NCBI RefSeq assembly: GCF_007860105.1
Contig: NZ_SJPU01000008.1
Coordinates: 1 to 42,562 of the forward strand
Source of the DNA: Allorhodopirellula heiligendammensis
GTDB taxonomy: Bacteria; Planctomycetota; Planctomycetia; Pirellulales; Pirellulaceae
Reading direction: 5' to 3'
DNA: 42,562 nt
This document shows positions 26,880 through 36,480 of the stretch, piece by piece. Position 1 is the stretch's first letter; every line of letters starts with the position of its first letter. Below the pieces are notes generated by a model, which saw only the letters and a list, made by a program, of their open reading frames with translations, was not told where the DNA came from and did not search any database. A program made the position numbers and the translations under genes.

Positions 26880-28532
26880 TTAAGGAAAATTAACCACTTC
26901 TTTGCCCGCTCGAGTCAATAGCTTCTTCAGGAGGTCGACGTCAACGCTGTCCGTCATGAATCGGACTGCCCCGTCGCCCATTAAAACGTGAAATCCCCCA
27001 CGTTCAGCATTACCAAGGTGCTCCATCGGGTTATCCATATCGATCTCAAGATCCTCGGGCTTGGACCAGATGACCGCTGCATCGGGATCAACTTGCATGA
27101 CCAAAATACTGTTGCTTAAGCCGTCGAGAAAATCGCGGAAGCTGGTTTTTTCGAGCGGCCGCAGACCGATGTCATCTCCCACCACGGCCTGCATGACGGT
27201 CGTGCCAGGCGGCGTTTGGGTGTTCGGCGCGCTATATACGGCAGGCAGTTGCTTGGACAGCGGGAGGTTGTGCTCGCTATCCCACGGCTCGTCAAGTCGA
27301 AACTGTTGATAGAGTGCTTGCTCTTCAATGAACGGCAGGATCGCAACGCGCCAACTCAGCAGAGGCTTACCGTCCTCGTCCGTGATCGCCGACGGCGGCA
27401 GTTGCCTAAATGCGGAATGGTAATTGTGCAATGCCAAGCCAACTTGCTTCATGTTATTGGACATGCTCATGCGGCGTGCCGCTGTACGCGCTGCTTGCAC
27501 GGCGGGCAACAGCAGACCGACGAGCACCCCCGTCGTTGCAAAACTCGCTTGTGATTGTGTCTCGATCGCGACCTCGTCGCCGTCGAGTTGTGGCTGCAGT
27601 GACTCCATGACCATGTCGGCGATCCGATTGGCGTACGCGTTGGTCGCCTCTCGCATCGCTGGGGATTCGCCCGAACCAGCAAGACTGCGGTTCATCTCGG
27701 CAATTCCCAGCGATCGCGCCGCAGACATCGAATCAATCAGAATCGATTGGATCCGCTGTGCCGCAACCTCGTCGGTGCCGATCAATGCGACCCGCAGGCG
27801 TCCGGTACTGTCTAGCAGGCCGACTTCAACCTTGATCGCATCGATGAGCCCAGGTATCTCCGCCAGTGCTTGCAAATCCGGTGCAAGATGGTGCGCATTC
27901 TGCATCGCCACGGGGCCGATCATCGGACGAACTTGCTCTGTCAAGATCGCGATTTTGACCCCCGAATCACTATTCATTGTCCGCAGCAACGAAGGTAGCT
28001 TGCCACTGCCATTTTTCGCATTGAGCATGCGTGGCAACAAGTTCGCAGTGCCCGCGTATAGAGTCTCGTCGTCGATCATCGCAATCACTGTTCCCGGAGG
28101 ACCATTCATGGGGTAGGTCTCGTGCCCATCGACCTGAACCATATCGTCCCGAGCATCGATCGCGGCGCGGACTTTGGCGAAGTCAATCTCACCGGTGAGT
28201 TTTGTGATCGAGCCAAACGCCGGTTGCATCGTCGTTGGATCGAGCGACACGATCGTCCTAATCTCACCAATGTCAAACGGGTCGATGCCGAACTGTTCCG
28301 TCATCTGCACACGCATGATCTCCAAGGGAAACATCTCTAGCATGGGGCTGTTGAGCCATTCGCTGGGCGTCACAATGATAGCTGCCATGGCATCATCGGG
28401 GATGTACCGCGTCACGGGATCCACCGCTGCCTCATCCGCCCAAGCGGACTGCATCGACGCATCATCGATCGGGCCAGTTACCCACAAACTGAACAGCAAA
28501 AGTAGGATCGGGGTGGGAAATTGTCGCATCAT
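26880..28532 (-). CDS. Secreted protein with internal DUF1559 domain
   Basis: A 550-residue protein with a signal peptide (RQFPTPILLLLFSLWVTG). Residues ~40-330 form a large extracellular region (VTRYIPDDAMAAIIVTPSEW onward) found in some planctomycete DUF1559 proteins. A hydrophobic stretch then appears at ~338-350 (TGVLVGLLLPAVQAARTAARR), followed by MSNNMKQVGLALHNYHSAFR and the rest of DUF1559 (PLLSWRVAILPFIEEQALY, FLDGLSNSILVMQV, GGFHVLMGDGAVRFM). In the common form DUF1559 follows an N-terminal prepilin motif; here the pilin-like segment is internal and lacks the FTLVE signature, so it is probably not processed by prepilin peptidase. The role is unknown, likely cell-surface. Confidence 0.87.
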   Translation of the reverse strand: MMRQFPTPILLLLFSLWVTGPIDDASMQSAWADEAAVDPVTRYIPDDAMAAIIVTPSEWLNSPMLEMFPLEIMRVQMTEQFGIDPFDIGEIRTIVSLDPTTMQPAFGSITKLTGEIDFAKVRAAIDARDDMVQVDGHETYPMNGPPGTVIAMIDDETLYAGTANLLPRMLNAKNGSGKLPSLLRTMNSDSGVKIAILTEQVRPMIGPVAMQNAHHLAPDLQALAEIPGLIDAIKVEVGLLDSTGRLRVALIGTDEVAAQRIQSILIDSMSAARSLGIAEMNRSLAGSGESPAMREATNAYANRIADMVMESLQPQLDGDEVAIETQSQASFATTGVLVGLLLPAVQAARTAARRMSMSNNMKQVGLALHNYHSAFRQLPPSAITDEDGKPLLSWRVAILPFIEEQALYQQFRLDEPWDSEHNLPLSKQLPAVYSAPNTQTPPGTTVMQAVVGDDIGLRPLEKTSFRDFLDGLSNSILVMQVDPDAAVIWSKPEDLEIDMDNPMEHLGNAERGGFHVLMGDGAVRFMTDSVDVDLLKKLLTRAGKEVVNFP

Positions 28533-28896
28533 CTCATCCAGAGGAATCAGAGGGAAACGCTAGTTGAATAGGCGGGGGCAACTGTCCCCCTGAACTCACC
28601 TCAAGTCTAGCAAATGCTGACGACCGATGTTGCTCGCTCAACATGGGGTACCAATCGAAGGTAGACGCGTGCGGTTGGCTCGTGAGACCACCGGCTGACT
28701 TTCGATCCAGTAGCGGTGGCCAGGGCGTTGCAGAAAAACAGACGCCGCACGGCATCTCGGGTGCCTGACCAGGCGGCGAATTGACAAGGCTCACGGACTG
28801 AAATTGGTACACAAGTTGCAATTTCGTCTGGGCATTCCATGTGTCTGCCAATGTGACCGGACACCTCCAATGAGTCCTATCAAGCGGAGCAAGAAA
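28533..28896. other. Divergent intergenic region, no gene seen
   Basis: This stretch separates the leftward DUF1559 gene from the rightward hsp20 gene and must hold both promoters. Short frames on either strand lack family similarity. I see no CIRCE-like repeat. Confidence 0.5.
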
Positions 28897-29370
28897 ATGA
28901 GTCGAACATTAATGCCGCGGGACAACCGCGGGCAAGTTGCGCATCTTTACAACGATCCTTTCCAGTCTCTCGAGACTCGCATGAATCAATTGTTTCGTGG
29001 CGTGTTCGAGACAATGGGCGCAGATTCTGGCCTGGGAAGCTACCCCGTCGATGTTGACGAGGATGACGAAAAGATCACGATCGAAGCAGAGGTGCCTGGG
29101 TTCAAACGCAATGAGATTGATGTCAATGTTGAGAACGGAGTGCTGACGATTAAGGCAGAGCGTGCCGCGAAGGATGTCGCTAACGGCAAGAAGCGACACA
29201 TGTCCGAACGACGTTTCACCCGTGTCCAACGTGCATTCACCCTCCCGCGTACGGTCGATGGATCGGAGGTCGATGCGAGCCTACACGACGGCATACTAAC
29301 GCTAACGCTCAGGAAGACCGAAGAGAGTAAGCCTCGCAAGATTGAGATTCGTGGCGGTCAAGAATCCTAA
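28897..29370 (+). CDS. Small heat-shock protein (Hsp20/alpha-crystallin)
   Basis: A 157-residue chaperone. ATG 28897 is chosen because GGAG lies upstream and the family N-terminus (MSRTLMPRDNRGQVAHLYND) starts there. The alpha-crystallin domain spans ~50-150: PVDVDEDDEKITIEAEVPGF, NEIDVNVENGVLTIKAERAA, ERRFTRVQRAFTLPRTVDGS, ASLHDGILTLTLRKTEE. The GILTLTL strand is the diagnostic segment. The C-terminal I-x-I anchor appears as IEI. It binds unfolding proteins without ATP and forms oligomers. Transcribed alone. Confidence 0.94.
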   Translation: MSRTLMPRDNRGQVAHLYNDPFQSLETRMNQLFRGVFETMGADSGLGSYPVDVDEDDEKITIEAEVPGFKRNEIDVNVENGVLTIKAERAAKDVANGKKRHMSERRFTRVQRAFTLPRTVDGSEVDASLHDGILTLTLRKTEESKPRKIEIRGGQES

Positions 29371-29826
29371 CTCGACCGAGACGAGGGATAGCATCGCAGG
29401 CAGAATCCATCCTCCATCGGAATAGATCGACTTGTGTGGGCACGTGTTACTTGCCACGGCACAGTGACCGACGGCCTCCGTTCTGGTTGATCTGAAGAAG
29501 ATCTGTTTTGGCGGCATTGTCTGTTCCGCTTGCGATCTCCATCACCCACTCGCTTGGGCGGGGCATGCTTTCTCTGCCCAGCGAGTTGGCCGAGATATTT
29601 TATCGGCAGCTACTCAGCGGGGTTGAACGGGCGACTGATGTACGCGGACGCTGCGTCGGCGCAGCAACCTGTGCCACGCCCCATCGCCTCGGCTGACGCT
29701 GGTGAACGATTGCCAGTTCGACTTACCGAATTTGATGGGAGTTGTCTCTGATTTTCGAATCGCGACGGATAACGTAGACTGGCTGCGGCCTGGATTCGTG
29801 AACGTATTCGTCACCGGAAATTCAAC
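29371..29826. other. Intergenic region, no gene seen
   Basis: No frame of either strand resembles a known family or has a convincing ribosome binding site. It holds the hsp20 end and the promoter of the PAS-AraC regulator. Confidence 0.45.
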
Positions 29827-30582
29827 ATGTGTACAGCACAGAGGGTCCTATCACCGGCCGATATCGGCACGACAAAAGTGACGGCGATTGAGCTCAAGGT
29901 ATTGTCGAAACTGTTTGATTCAGCCCCTGGCGCTGCATTCTTTGTCAAAGACGTTGAGGGACGTTACGTTGCCGTGAACGACTCGCTGGTCAAGCGGCAT
30001 GGATTCAAATCCAAGTCGGACGTGATCGGTAAGCAACCCCGCGATATTTGTCAGGGTGAATTCGGCCAAGTTCCGACAAGGCAGGATGAGAAAGTTTTGC
30101 GGACCGGACGCCCACTCATTGAGCATCTTGAGATGCAATGGCATCGGCCTCGAAACCCCGTTTGGTGCCTGACCACTAAGTTGCCTCTTCATGATGCGGA
30201 GGGGAAGGTAATCGGCTTGGTGGGCTTCTCACATGACGTTCGCGTTTCAATTCCTACCGGGGAGATCCCGACCGCATACGCGATGGCGCTGGACGAATTC
30301 GAGCGGACGCTCGCTCCCGAAGTCACTCCAGCTTGGCTGGCGCAGCAGTCTCAGCTGAGCACCACGCAACTTGCTCGCTTCACCCGCCGCGTTTTCGATT
30401 TAACGCCCACGCAGCTTATTGCCAAGATTCGCATCGCAGCGGCATCACGCCTTTTGCGTGATACCCAAAAGCCGGTCGTTGTTATCTCGTTGGACTGTGG
30501 CTTTTCCGATCACAGCGCGTTTACCAGGGCCTTTCGGCGGGCAACGGGCGTCACTCCCTCGGTGTTCCGAAAACAACGCTGA
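29827..30582 (+). CDS. PAS-domain AraC-family transcription regulator
   Basis: A 251-residue regulator. Residues ~25-145 form a PAS sensor (LFDSAPGAAFFVKDVEGRYV, VNDSLVKRHGF, then LPLHDAEGKVIGLVGFSHDV). Residues ~155-250 hold two AraC-type helix-turn-helix motifs: LAQQSQLSTTQLARFTRRVF and VVISLDCGFSDHSAFTRAFR, ending in GVTPSVFRKQR. So one polypeptide senses a small molecule or redox state and binds DNA. The ligand is not evident. It is monocistronic, and the DUF1559 gene downstream is 350 bases away. Confidence 0.9.
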   Translation: MCTAQRVLSPADIGTTKVTAIELKVLSKLFDSAPGAAFFVKDVEGRYVAVNDSLVKRHGFKSKSDVIGKQPRDICQGEFGQVPTRQDEKVLRTGRPLIEHLEMQWHRPRNPVWCLTTKLPLHDAEGKVIGLVGFSHDVRVSIPTGEIPTAYAMALDEFERTLAPEVTPAWLAQQSQLSTTQLARFTRRVFDLTPTQLIAKIRIAAASRLLRDTQKPVVVISLDCGFSDHSAFTRAFRRATGVTPSVFRKQR

Positions 30583-30932
30583 TCTCTAGGCAACCCTTCA
30601 ATAGCTGCCATGCATGTCTCGCATTTCACCCTGCGGCGTGCTGATTTCCCTAGGGAGGCTGCTGCATTTGCTTCAACGCCGGTGAAGGTTGCGAAGGCGA
30701 TGAAACAGCGACGCCATCCTCCACCGGGATACTGCTCGACAACTTTTGTACTGTGCGCAGAAAGATCGCTGAGTGGCGCATATAGCATATCTTCGACGGT
30801 ATTGATTGTTAGCATCTATTCATAGTTGCCGCATTCCCAACTCCTCGTAGCCATCGGCTGGTTTTGTATCGGTACGCCGAGTAGTCGGGTTTGCATCTAT
30901 CTTGTCTGATCAACTGATATAGGAACATTGCT
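30583..30932. other. Intergenic region, no gene seen
   Basis: No supported coding frame. The last ~100 bases should contain the promoter of the DUF1559 gene. Confidence 0.45.
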
Positions 30933-32171
30933 ATGCGTAACTGTTTTAAGCGACCTGCCTTCACGCTTGTCGAACTGCTGGTGGTCATCGCCATTATCGG
31001 CGTCCTAGTGGGGCTACTGTTGCCCGCAGTACAAGCGGCTCGGGAAGCGGCCCGACGGATGAGCTGCAGTAACAACTTCAAGCAGATTGGCTTAGCAATT
31101 CACAACTACCATGCGACGTATAACCAGTTGCCTATCCAAGGCAGCGGCACCGCTACCGTCGCCCCCCGCCGGGAGTTTGCGCCAGGAAGCAACAGTTTGG
31201 AGTTGTCCGCCTTAGTCGCGTTAACTCCGTTTATCGAGCAGCAGGCACTATGGCAGCAAATCTCCAATCCCTATCGAGTTCCCGCTGGGCAGCCCGGGGC
31301 TGGAAACCTGTACGCCGCGATGGGCCCCTATCCAGGACGCGTCTTCAGTCGGCTCGTCAATGAGGCTGCGGGCCCGTATAGCCCCTTTGAATCGGATATT
31401 CCAACATTCCGCTGCCCAAGTGATCCGGGCCTGGGACTTCCGGCGATGGGCCGTACCAATTATGGCGTCAGCATGGGTGACTCGATTCACAAGTCCAACA
31501 TTGCCTCGATTTACAATTTGGATGGATCGTCGAAAGGCACGGCTGCCGTCCAAGCCGCCAACGCCAGTAACCGCGGTCTGTTTAAATGTCAGTTGAAATC
31601 TGCTTTCCGCGATGTGATTGACGGCCTGTCGAATACAATCGCAATGGGCGAGTTCATTACGGATCTCGGTGACGATGACAAACGCTCTCGACACTTGAAC
31701 GGTTCGTCCACCATGAATTTATTCCAAGTGGGTGGCGCGTTAGCATGTGAGCCCTTCACGGATCCGAATCGACCTGCGTTCTGGAGTGCGAGTGCGCCCT
31801 TCACATCCAATCCACAGATCGACAACCGGCGTGGTTTTCGGTGGGCCTGGGGTTTGCATATCCACTCCGGGGTCTACACGATCTTGCCACCTAACCGCGA
31901 GTTGTGCTTCACCCAAGACTGGTATCAGTCTGAGGGCATTTGCCCACCGAGCAGCCGACACCAAGGTGGGGTTCACGTTTTGATGGGCGATGGTGCCATC
32001 AAATTCATCACTGACTCCATTGAATCGGGCAGCCAGTCGAGCCGAGCGATGGTCTCCCTCGCCGGCGCGAATGATGACCCTTTGTCGACTCCCGGTGCAT
32101 CGAGTCCCTTCGGGTTATGGGGAGCTCTCGGCACGCGGGCATCGAGCGAGGTGATCAACGGCGAGTTTTAA
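30933..32171 (+). CDS. DUF1559 prepilin-type protein
   Basis: A 412-residue planctomycete surface protein. The N-terminus is a type-IV-prepilin-like signal: RNCFKRPA then FTLVELLVVIAIIGVLVGLL, with cleavage expected before the Phe. The DUF1559 body follows: AVQAAREAARRMSCSNNFKQ, IGLAIHNYHATYNQLP, a variable middle, FRDVIDGLSNTIAMGEF and HQGGVHVLMGDGAIKFITDS near the C-terminus. Such proteins exist in many paralogues per planctomycete genome and are presumed pseudopilin-like. The small lipoprotein gene 158 bases downstream is a usual companion. Confidence 0.94.
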   Translation: MRNCFKRPAFTLVELLVVIAIIGVLVGLLLPAVQAAREAARRMSCSNNFKQIGLAIHNYHATYNQLPIQGSGTATVAPRREFAPGSNSLELSALVALTPFIEQQALWQQISNPYRVPAGQPGAGNLYAAMGPYPGRVFSRLVNEAAGPYSPFESDIPTFRCPSDPGLGLPAMGRTNYGVSMGDSIHKSNIASIYNLDGSSKGTAAVQAANASNRGLFKCQLKSAFRDVIDGLSNTIAMGEFITDLGDDDKRSRHLNGSSTMNLFQVGGALACEPFTDPNRPAFWSASAPFTSNPQIDNRRGFRWAWGLHIHSGVYTILPPNRELCFTQDWYQSEGICPPSSRHQGGVHVLMGDGAIKFITDSIESGSQSSRAMVSLAGANDDPLSTPGASSPFGLWGALGTRASSEVINGEF

Positions 32172-32329
32172 TCTTGTAACCAATTGCTAGAGCAGCCTGC
32201 CCAGACTCCCTGCGGGCTGCCACACGGACCATCGCCACACGTATGCTTTGTCATTGAAAGCATCGCATTCTGAACTTGCTACTCTTGGTATCGATTCTTT
32301 TCTATTCCTCTTGAATGTCTGAGGCTGTT

Positions 32330-32509
32330 ATGAAGATTTGTTTGAGTCTATTGGTTTTATCACTGGCGATATACCTGACGGGATGTGCGAAAAAGGAGGT
32401 GCAGCCAACCTACGAGCTTTCCGATGTCGAGCAGATGTTAAAAGATCATCCGGAACTCAGCGAAGCCCCGCCGGCAGAATTCCGAGTTCCCGGTGAAAAA
32501 TACGATTGA
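32330..32509 (+). CDS. Small lipoprotein downstream of DUF1559
   Basis: A 59-residue protein from MKICLSLLVL; ATG 32315, five codons earlier, is an alternative. The lipoprotein signal has the core LSLLVLSLAIYLTGC, with the lipobox Cys at residue 19. The mature part is short and acidic (ELSDVEQMLKDHPELSEAP), with KKEVQP after the Cys. Short lipoproteins of this kind commonly follow DUF1559 genes in planctomycetes. Function unknown. Confidence 0.7.
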   Translation: MKICLSLLVLSLAIYLTGCAKKEVQPTYELSDVEQMLKDHPELSEAPPAEFRVPGEKYD

Positions 32510-33142
32510 AGCAGGGGATCTTCAATGCTCTCCACTCGCAAAATGCAATGCGGTCAACGGTAGTTGTGAGATCTGGGAATAGACCGAGCCTTCGATGAAG
32601 ACAGGTGCATCCGTAAAGGAGATCGGGACGGTCACGGGTAGACCACCTGAAGAACCATGCTGCACTTACATGCCGAAGTTCAGCGAGGCCGATATTGGAG
32701 CGTCGCGACGCTGCAAAACGAAGCCGTCAACCGCTCGTCGAGGCACACCAGCGTCACGAGTCCGAAGATCAGTAACCTCCTTCATCATGTTTTCATTCGC
32801 TGCTCCGGCTTCGGTCGTGCGCAGTGGGCCATGGGCCGTCGATGCCGCATACGGCGATGCCCATGCGGGCGGAGGGGGGGCGCGTCTGCTTAGCAATTTC
32901 CAGCCGCGTCGCTACCAGCTTCGTCGCGGGTATTCTCGATGCACCATGCGACTGGTTAAGGGCACTCGGTGTTGCGGGGTCTTTGTACTTTCGTCAGTTG
33001 GGCAGGACTGAGGTGCCAACAATCGGTAGTCCCCATCATCCAACCGCCCGCAGAGCATACGATGGTGCCCGGTAAAATACCTGTGATGTTCTCATCTCGC
33101 TCGCTGTCCCAAAACTCATTTACAATCAAGACTTACACTACC
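32510..33142. other. Intergenic region, no supported gene
   Basis: Overlapping frames exist on both strands (e.g. 32595-33011), but none resembles a family and none has a good ribosome binding site. The sequence may include decayed coding DNA. It also serves as upstream region of the first sulfatase. Confidence 0.4.
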
Positions 33143-34516
33143 ATGACGTGCTTCAGAAACAGCCTGCTTCGCCTGTTCCCGATTCTTTGGGTTGCTGCGA
33201 TGCCAACACTTGTCCACTCCCAGCCGCCCAACATTGTCTTGATCCTCTCAGATGATCAGGGCTACACCGATTACGGTTTCATGGGTCATGAGCACATCGA
33301 AACGCCGAACATTGATAAGCTGGCTAGGCAGAGTGCACTCTTTCGTCGTGGGTATGTTCCAACTGCTCTGTGCCGCCCCGCATTGTCCACGCTGATCACG
33401 GGTCACTACTCACATCAGAACAGAACGACGGGAAATGACCCCGCGCCCACACCCGCGAACATCGCTCACGCCAAAGAGGCAGGCAAAGACATTCGTGAAC
33501 TGTTGATCTCGCACATTGACCGTGTGGGCACTCTGCCCGAGTGGCTGGCAAAGGAGGGTTACGTCAGTTTCCAGAGCGGAAAATGGTGGGAGGGGTCTTA
33601 CCAGCGAGGTGGTTTCACCGAAGGCATGACCAGAGGATACCCGCACCCCGGTGGACGACATGGTGACGCGGGACTGGCGATCGGGCGCGAAACGATGAAG
33701 CCGGTCATCGAATTTATCAATCGCAGCGTCACAGCAGAAAAGCCGTTCTTCCTGTGGTATGCCCCGATCATGCCCCACACTCCACATAATCCGCCAACAC
33801 GGCTACTTGACAAATATCTCAACAAGGGAGTTCCCAAGCGAATCGCCCAGTACTATGGAATGTGCGAATGGTTCGATGAAACCTGCGGTACGCTCTTGGA
33901 CCATATCGATAACTCTGGAATCGCAGAAGATACGCTTGTCATCTACATTACGGACAATGGGTGGATTCAGAAGGAAGTCGGTGGCTACGGACCGCGATCG
34001 AAGCGAAGTCCCTACGAAATGGGAACTCGCACGCCCATCATGTTCCGCTGGCCAGGAAAAATCTCACCTGCGGACCGCCCTGAGCTCTGTTCCTCGATTG
34101 ATTTTGTGCCGACCGCTTTAGCAGCTGCGGAAGCGGAAGGATCTCGCGACTACCCGGGGCTCAATCTCCTTCCGCAATTGATCTCAGGCGAGGCGATCCA
34201 GCGAGATACCTTGTTGGGGGAAACGTTTGCCCACGACATCGCTGACATCGAGACACCTCAAGCGTCACTCCTCTATCGCTGGGTAATTCATGGCCATGAC
34301 AAGCTCCTATTGACGTACGACGGAGCGACCGGGGCCATGAGATATCCACCGCCCACCGCTGACCCTCAGCTGTATGATCTCAAAAACGATCCGCTCGAAA
34401 AAGTCAATCTCGCCGAGACGAATCCAGAGAAAGTCGAAAAACTCAGTGAGATGTTGAACGACTGGTATATTCCCTGCCAGCGTCAAGCCGGCAAATTGGC
34501 TCCCGTTTCCCCTTAA
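33143..34516 (+). CDS. Secreted sulfatase with atypical active-site motif
   Basis: A 457-residue sulfatase with a signal peptide (LLRLFPILWVAAMPTLVHSQ). ATG 33143 is chosen because it leaves the signal intact. Metal-binding residues occur in NIVLILSDDQGYTDYG. At the formylglycine position the sequence is ALCRPALSTLITGHY: Cys77 is followed by R-P-A-L instead of the usual x-P-S/A-R, so the Arg four residues on is Leu. Further family boxes are SGKWWEGSYQRGGF, YAPIMPHTPHNPP, DTLVIYITDNGW and a C-terminal YDLKNDPLEKVNLAE. It probably acts outside the cytoplasm on sulfated polysaccharide, but activity depends on whether the variant Cys is converted. A second sulfatase follows on the same strand. 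Confidence 0.9.
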   Translation: MTCFRNSLLRLFPILWVAAMPTLVHSQPPNIVLILSDDQGYTDYGFMGHEHIETPNIDKLARQSALFRRGYVPTALCRPALSTLITGHYSHQNRTTGNDPAPTPANIAHAKEAGKDIRELLISHIDRVGTLPEWLAKEGYVSFQSGKWWEGSYQRGGFTEGMTRGYPHPGGRHGDAGLAIGRETMKPVIEFINRSVTAEKPFFLWYAPIMPHTPHNPPTRLLDKYLNKGVPKRIAQYYGMCEWFDETCGTLLDHIDNSGIAEDTLVIYITDNGWIQKEVGGYGPRSKRSPYEMGTRTPIMFRWPGKISPADRPELCSSIDFVPTALAAAEAEGSRDYPGLNLLPQLISGEAIQRDTLLGETFAHDIADIETPQASLLYRWVIHGHDKLLLTYDGATGAMRYPPPTADPQLYDLKNDPLEKVNLAETNPEKVEKLSEMLNDWYIPCQRQAGKLAPVSP

Positions 34517-34903
34517 AGCGAATGCTCCGCGATGCTCGGATATGCCTGTAAAGCTGCTGTACGCAAAAGGTATAAGGGCTCGTGCGATAGTAAGGCTGCG
34601 AGCATTTTCGCATCGCCGCCTCCAACGAGTCTTGCGGGACTAGTTAATCTCACCAGCTGCTCAGGAACCCAATCACTTAGCAGTTTAACCATACCTCGTA
34701 GGTTGCATCCATCGTCAACGTCTATACTGCGGCGGCATCGCTCATTTCGGCCGCAACCGCGCTCCTATAAACTCCTATGTGTGGGAGCCTCTCCGGATCA
34801 ACCCAGTTGGACCCAAGATTTCCCGACCACGGCAAAGCTGACTCACTGATTTCATCACTACCTTTAGGCTTGCCTCGATCCAAGGCCTTAATAGAGACCG
34901 ACA
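34517..34903. other. Intergenic region between sulfatases
   Basis: No supported gene. A weak hairpin (GCTCG ... CGAGC followed by ATTTT, about 34579-34607) may terminate the first sulfatase transcript. Confidence 0.35.
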
Positions 34904-36325
34904 ATGCACGATATCAAGATCACGATTCTATTCGCCTCGCTGGTTGCGTGGGCTACGATTTCGTCTGGCCAAGACGCAGTCGAGCGACGAAGCCCACCCA
35001 ACGTGGTCTTGATCATGGCAGATGACCTGGGCTGGAAAGATCTTCACTGCTACGGCAACGAGAACCTCGATACACCCCACCTCGACCAACTGGCGAGACA
35101 AGGCTTGCTTTTTACAGACGCCTATGCCGCGGCACCGGTTTGCACTCCAACGCGGGCGGCGCTAATGACGGGTGAGTCGCCGGCACGCTTGAACATTACC
35201 AACCACGCCGGAGGACACCCCGAGAATTTCCGTAAGCCCGGAACCGATCTCGTCACTCCGACTTGGTTGAGGTATCTGCCGCTGGAACGGGTCACCCTGG
35301 CCGAACAACTCAACGCGGCCGGATATGCGACAGGATTTGTGGGGAAGTGGCATCTGTCCAACTGCAGCTCCACCACAGCCAATACCGATGCGGTGCAGCC
35401 GACCGAACCGGCTCTGCGGCCGGAACATCAGGGTTTCGACATCAACATCGGAGGCTGTCATTTCGGCGGACCGCCAAGCTATTTTAGCCCATACAGAATA
35501 CCCAACCTGCACGGAAAAACCGACGGAGAATATTTACCCGACAGGTGCGCCGACGAATGCGTCGATTTTATCAAGGCCGCCAAAGCCGATGGAAGTCAAC
35601 CGTTCTTTCTTTGCTGGTGGAACTACTCGGTTCACTATCCCTTCCAAGCTCCCGGTGATCTGGTTGCAAAGTATGAAAGCCGTAGGGGGACCGGCGTCGA
35701 AAATCCAACGTACGCGGCGATGATTGAGGGCATGGACACATCGATCGGCAAAGTCCTTGCCGCCATCACGGAACAAGGTTTGGATCGCGAAACGTTAGTA
35801 ATCTTTACCTCAGATAACGGACCATTTGGAGCAAACGTGCAACCACTTCGGGCAGAGAAAGGATACCTGTATGAGGGGGGCATTCGAGTCCCCATGATCG
35901 TTCGCTGGCCCGGTCATGTCAGCCCGGCGAGCCGGACTTCGACCCCAGTGACCACCATGGACATTCATGCAACAATTCTTGACGCTGCAAATTTGCAGGC
36001 CGACCCGTCCAACACTCCAGACGGAATTTCATTGTTGCCTCTACTCGAAAGTGGCTCCGATCTTGACCGCGAAGCAATCTACTTTCACTATCCCAATTAC
36101 GCTTTCCACAAACAGAATCGACTCGGCAGCGCCATTCGCTCCGGTGACTACAAACTAATTAAGTTTTATGATGATGACTCCGTCGAACTCTATGACCTCA
36201 AAGCGGATATCGGCGAGTCCAGCAACCTAGCTGATCAATTACCAGAGCGGGCCCAGCAACTTCGATCCGACCTCGAAGCCTGGCTACAGCAGACCAACGC
36301 CAGTCAGCCGCAACGCGCCAGATGA
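34904..36325 (+). CDS. Secreted arylsulfatase-family protein
   Basis: A 473-residue sulfatase with a signal peptide (ITILFASLVAWATISSGQ). The metal site is NVVLIMADDLGWKDLHCYG. The canonical formylglycine motif is C80-T-P-T-R84 in APVCTPTRAALMTGESPARL. Other boxes: GFVGKWHLSN, GFDINIGGCHFGGPPSYFSP, ETLVIFTSDNGPFG, EGGIRVPMIVRWPGHV and ELYDLKADIGESSNLAD. It should hydrolyse sulfate esters of extracellular glycans after formylglycine conversion. Planctomycetes encode many such enzymes for algal polysaccharides. The exact subfamily cannot be fixed by eye. Confidence 0.94.
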   Translation: MHDIKITILFASLVAWATISSGQDAVERRSPPNVVLIMADDLGWKDLHCYGNENLDTPHLDQLARQGLLFTDAYAAAPVCTPTRAALMTGESPARLNITNHAGGHPENFRKPGTDLVTPTWLRYLPLERVTLAEQLNAAGYATGFVGKWHLSNCSSTTANTDAVQPTEPALRPEHQGFDINIGGCHFGGPPSYFSPYRIPNLHGKTDGEYLPDRCADECVDFIKAAKADGSQPFFLCWWNYSVHYPFQAPGDLVAKYESRRGTGVENPTYAAMIEGMDTSIGKVLAAITEQGLDRETLVIFTSDNGPFGANVQPLRAEKGYLYEGGIRVPMIVRWPGHVSPASRTSTPVTTMDIHATILDAANLQADPSNTPDGISLLPLLESGSDLDREAIYFHYPNYAFHKQNRLGSAIRSGDYKLIKFYDDDSVELYDLKADIGESSNLADQLPERAQQLRSDLEAWLQQTNASQPQRAR

Positions 36326-36358
36326 TTTTCAGTGCATCACCCGCTCTTGTGACTGCCA

Positions 36359-36378
36359 GCTGAACCTTCAGGTTCAGC
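36359..36378 (+). terminator. Perfect hairpin after the second sulfatase
   Basis: GCTGAACC-ttca-GGTTCAGC is a perfect 8-bp stem with a four-base loop, about 35 bases past the stop codon. There is no T run, so it may stabilise the mRNA end rather than terminate alone. Confidence 0.5.
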
Positions 36379-36480
36379 CGATTTGCACGCAGACTGCGCT
36401 GAAGTATGCAGTAGTGTGCGGAGCCGCGTATCAGGTTGGTCCGATCCTATGCGAGCGCTGAGTAGAACGGGTTCCTGATC

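Noticed and set aside
32595..33011. Hypothetical gene of 138 codons
   Set aside because: Arg/Ser-rich shadow-like composition, competing frames on both strands, no ribosome binding site and no family resemblance.
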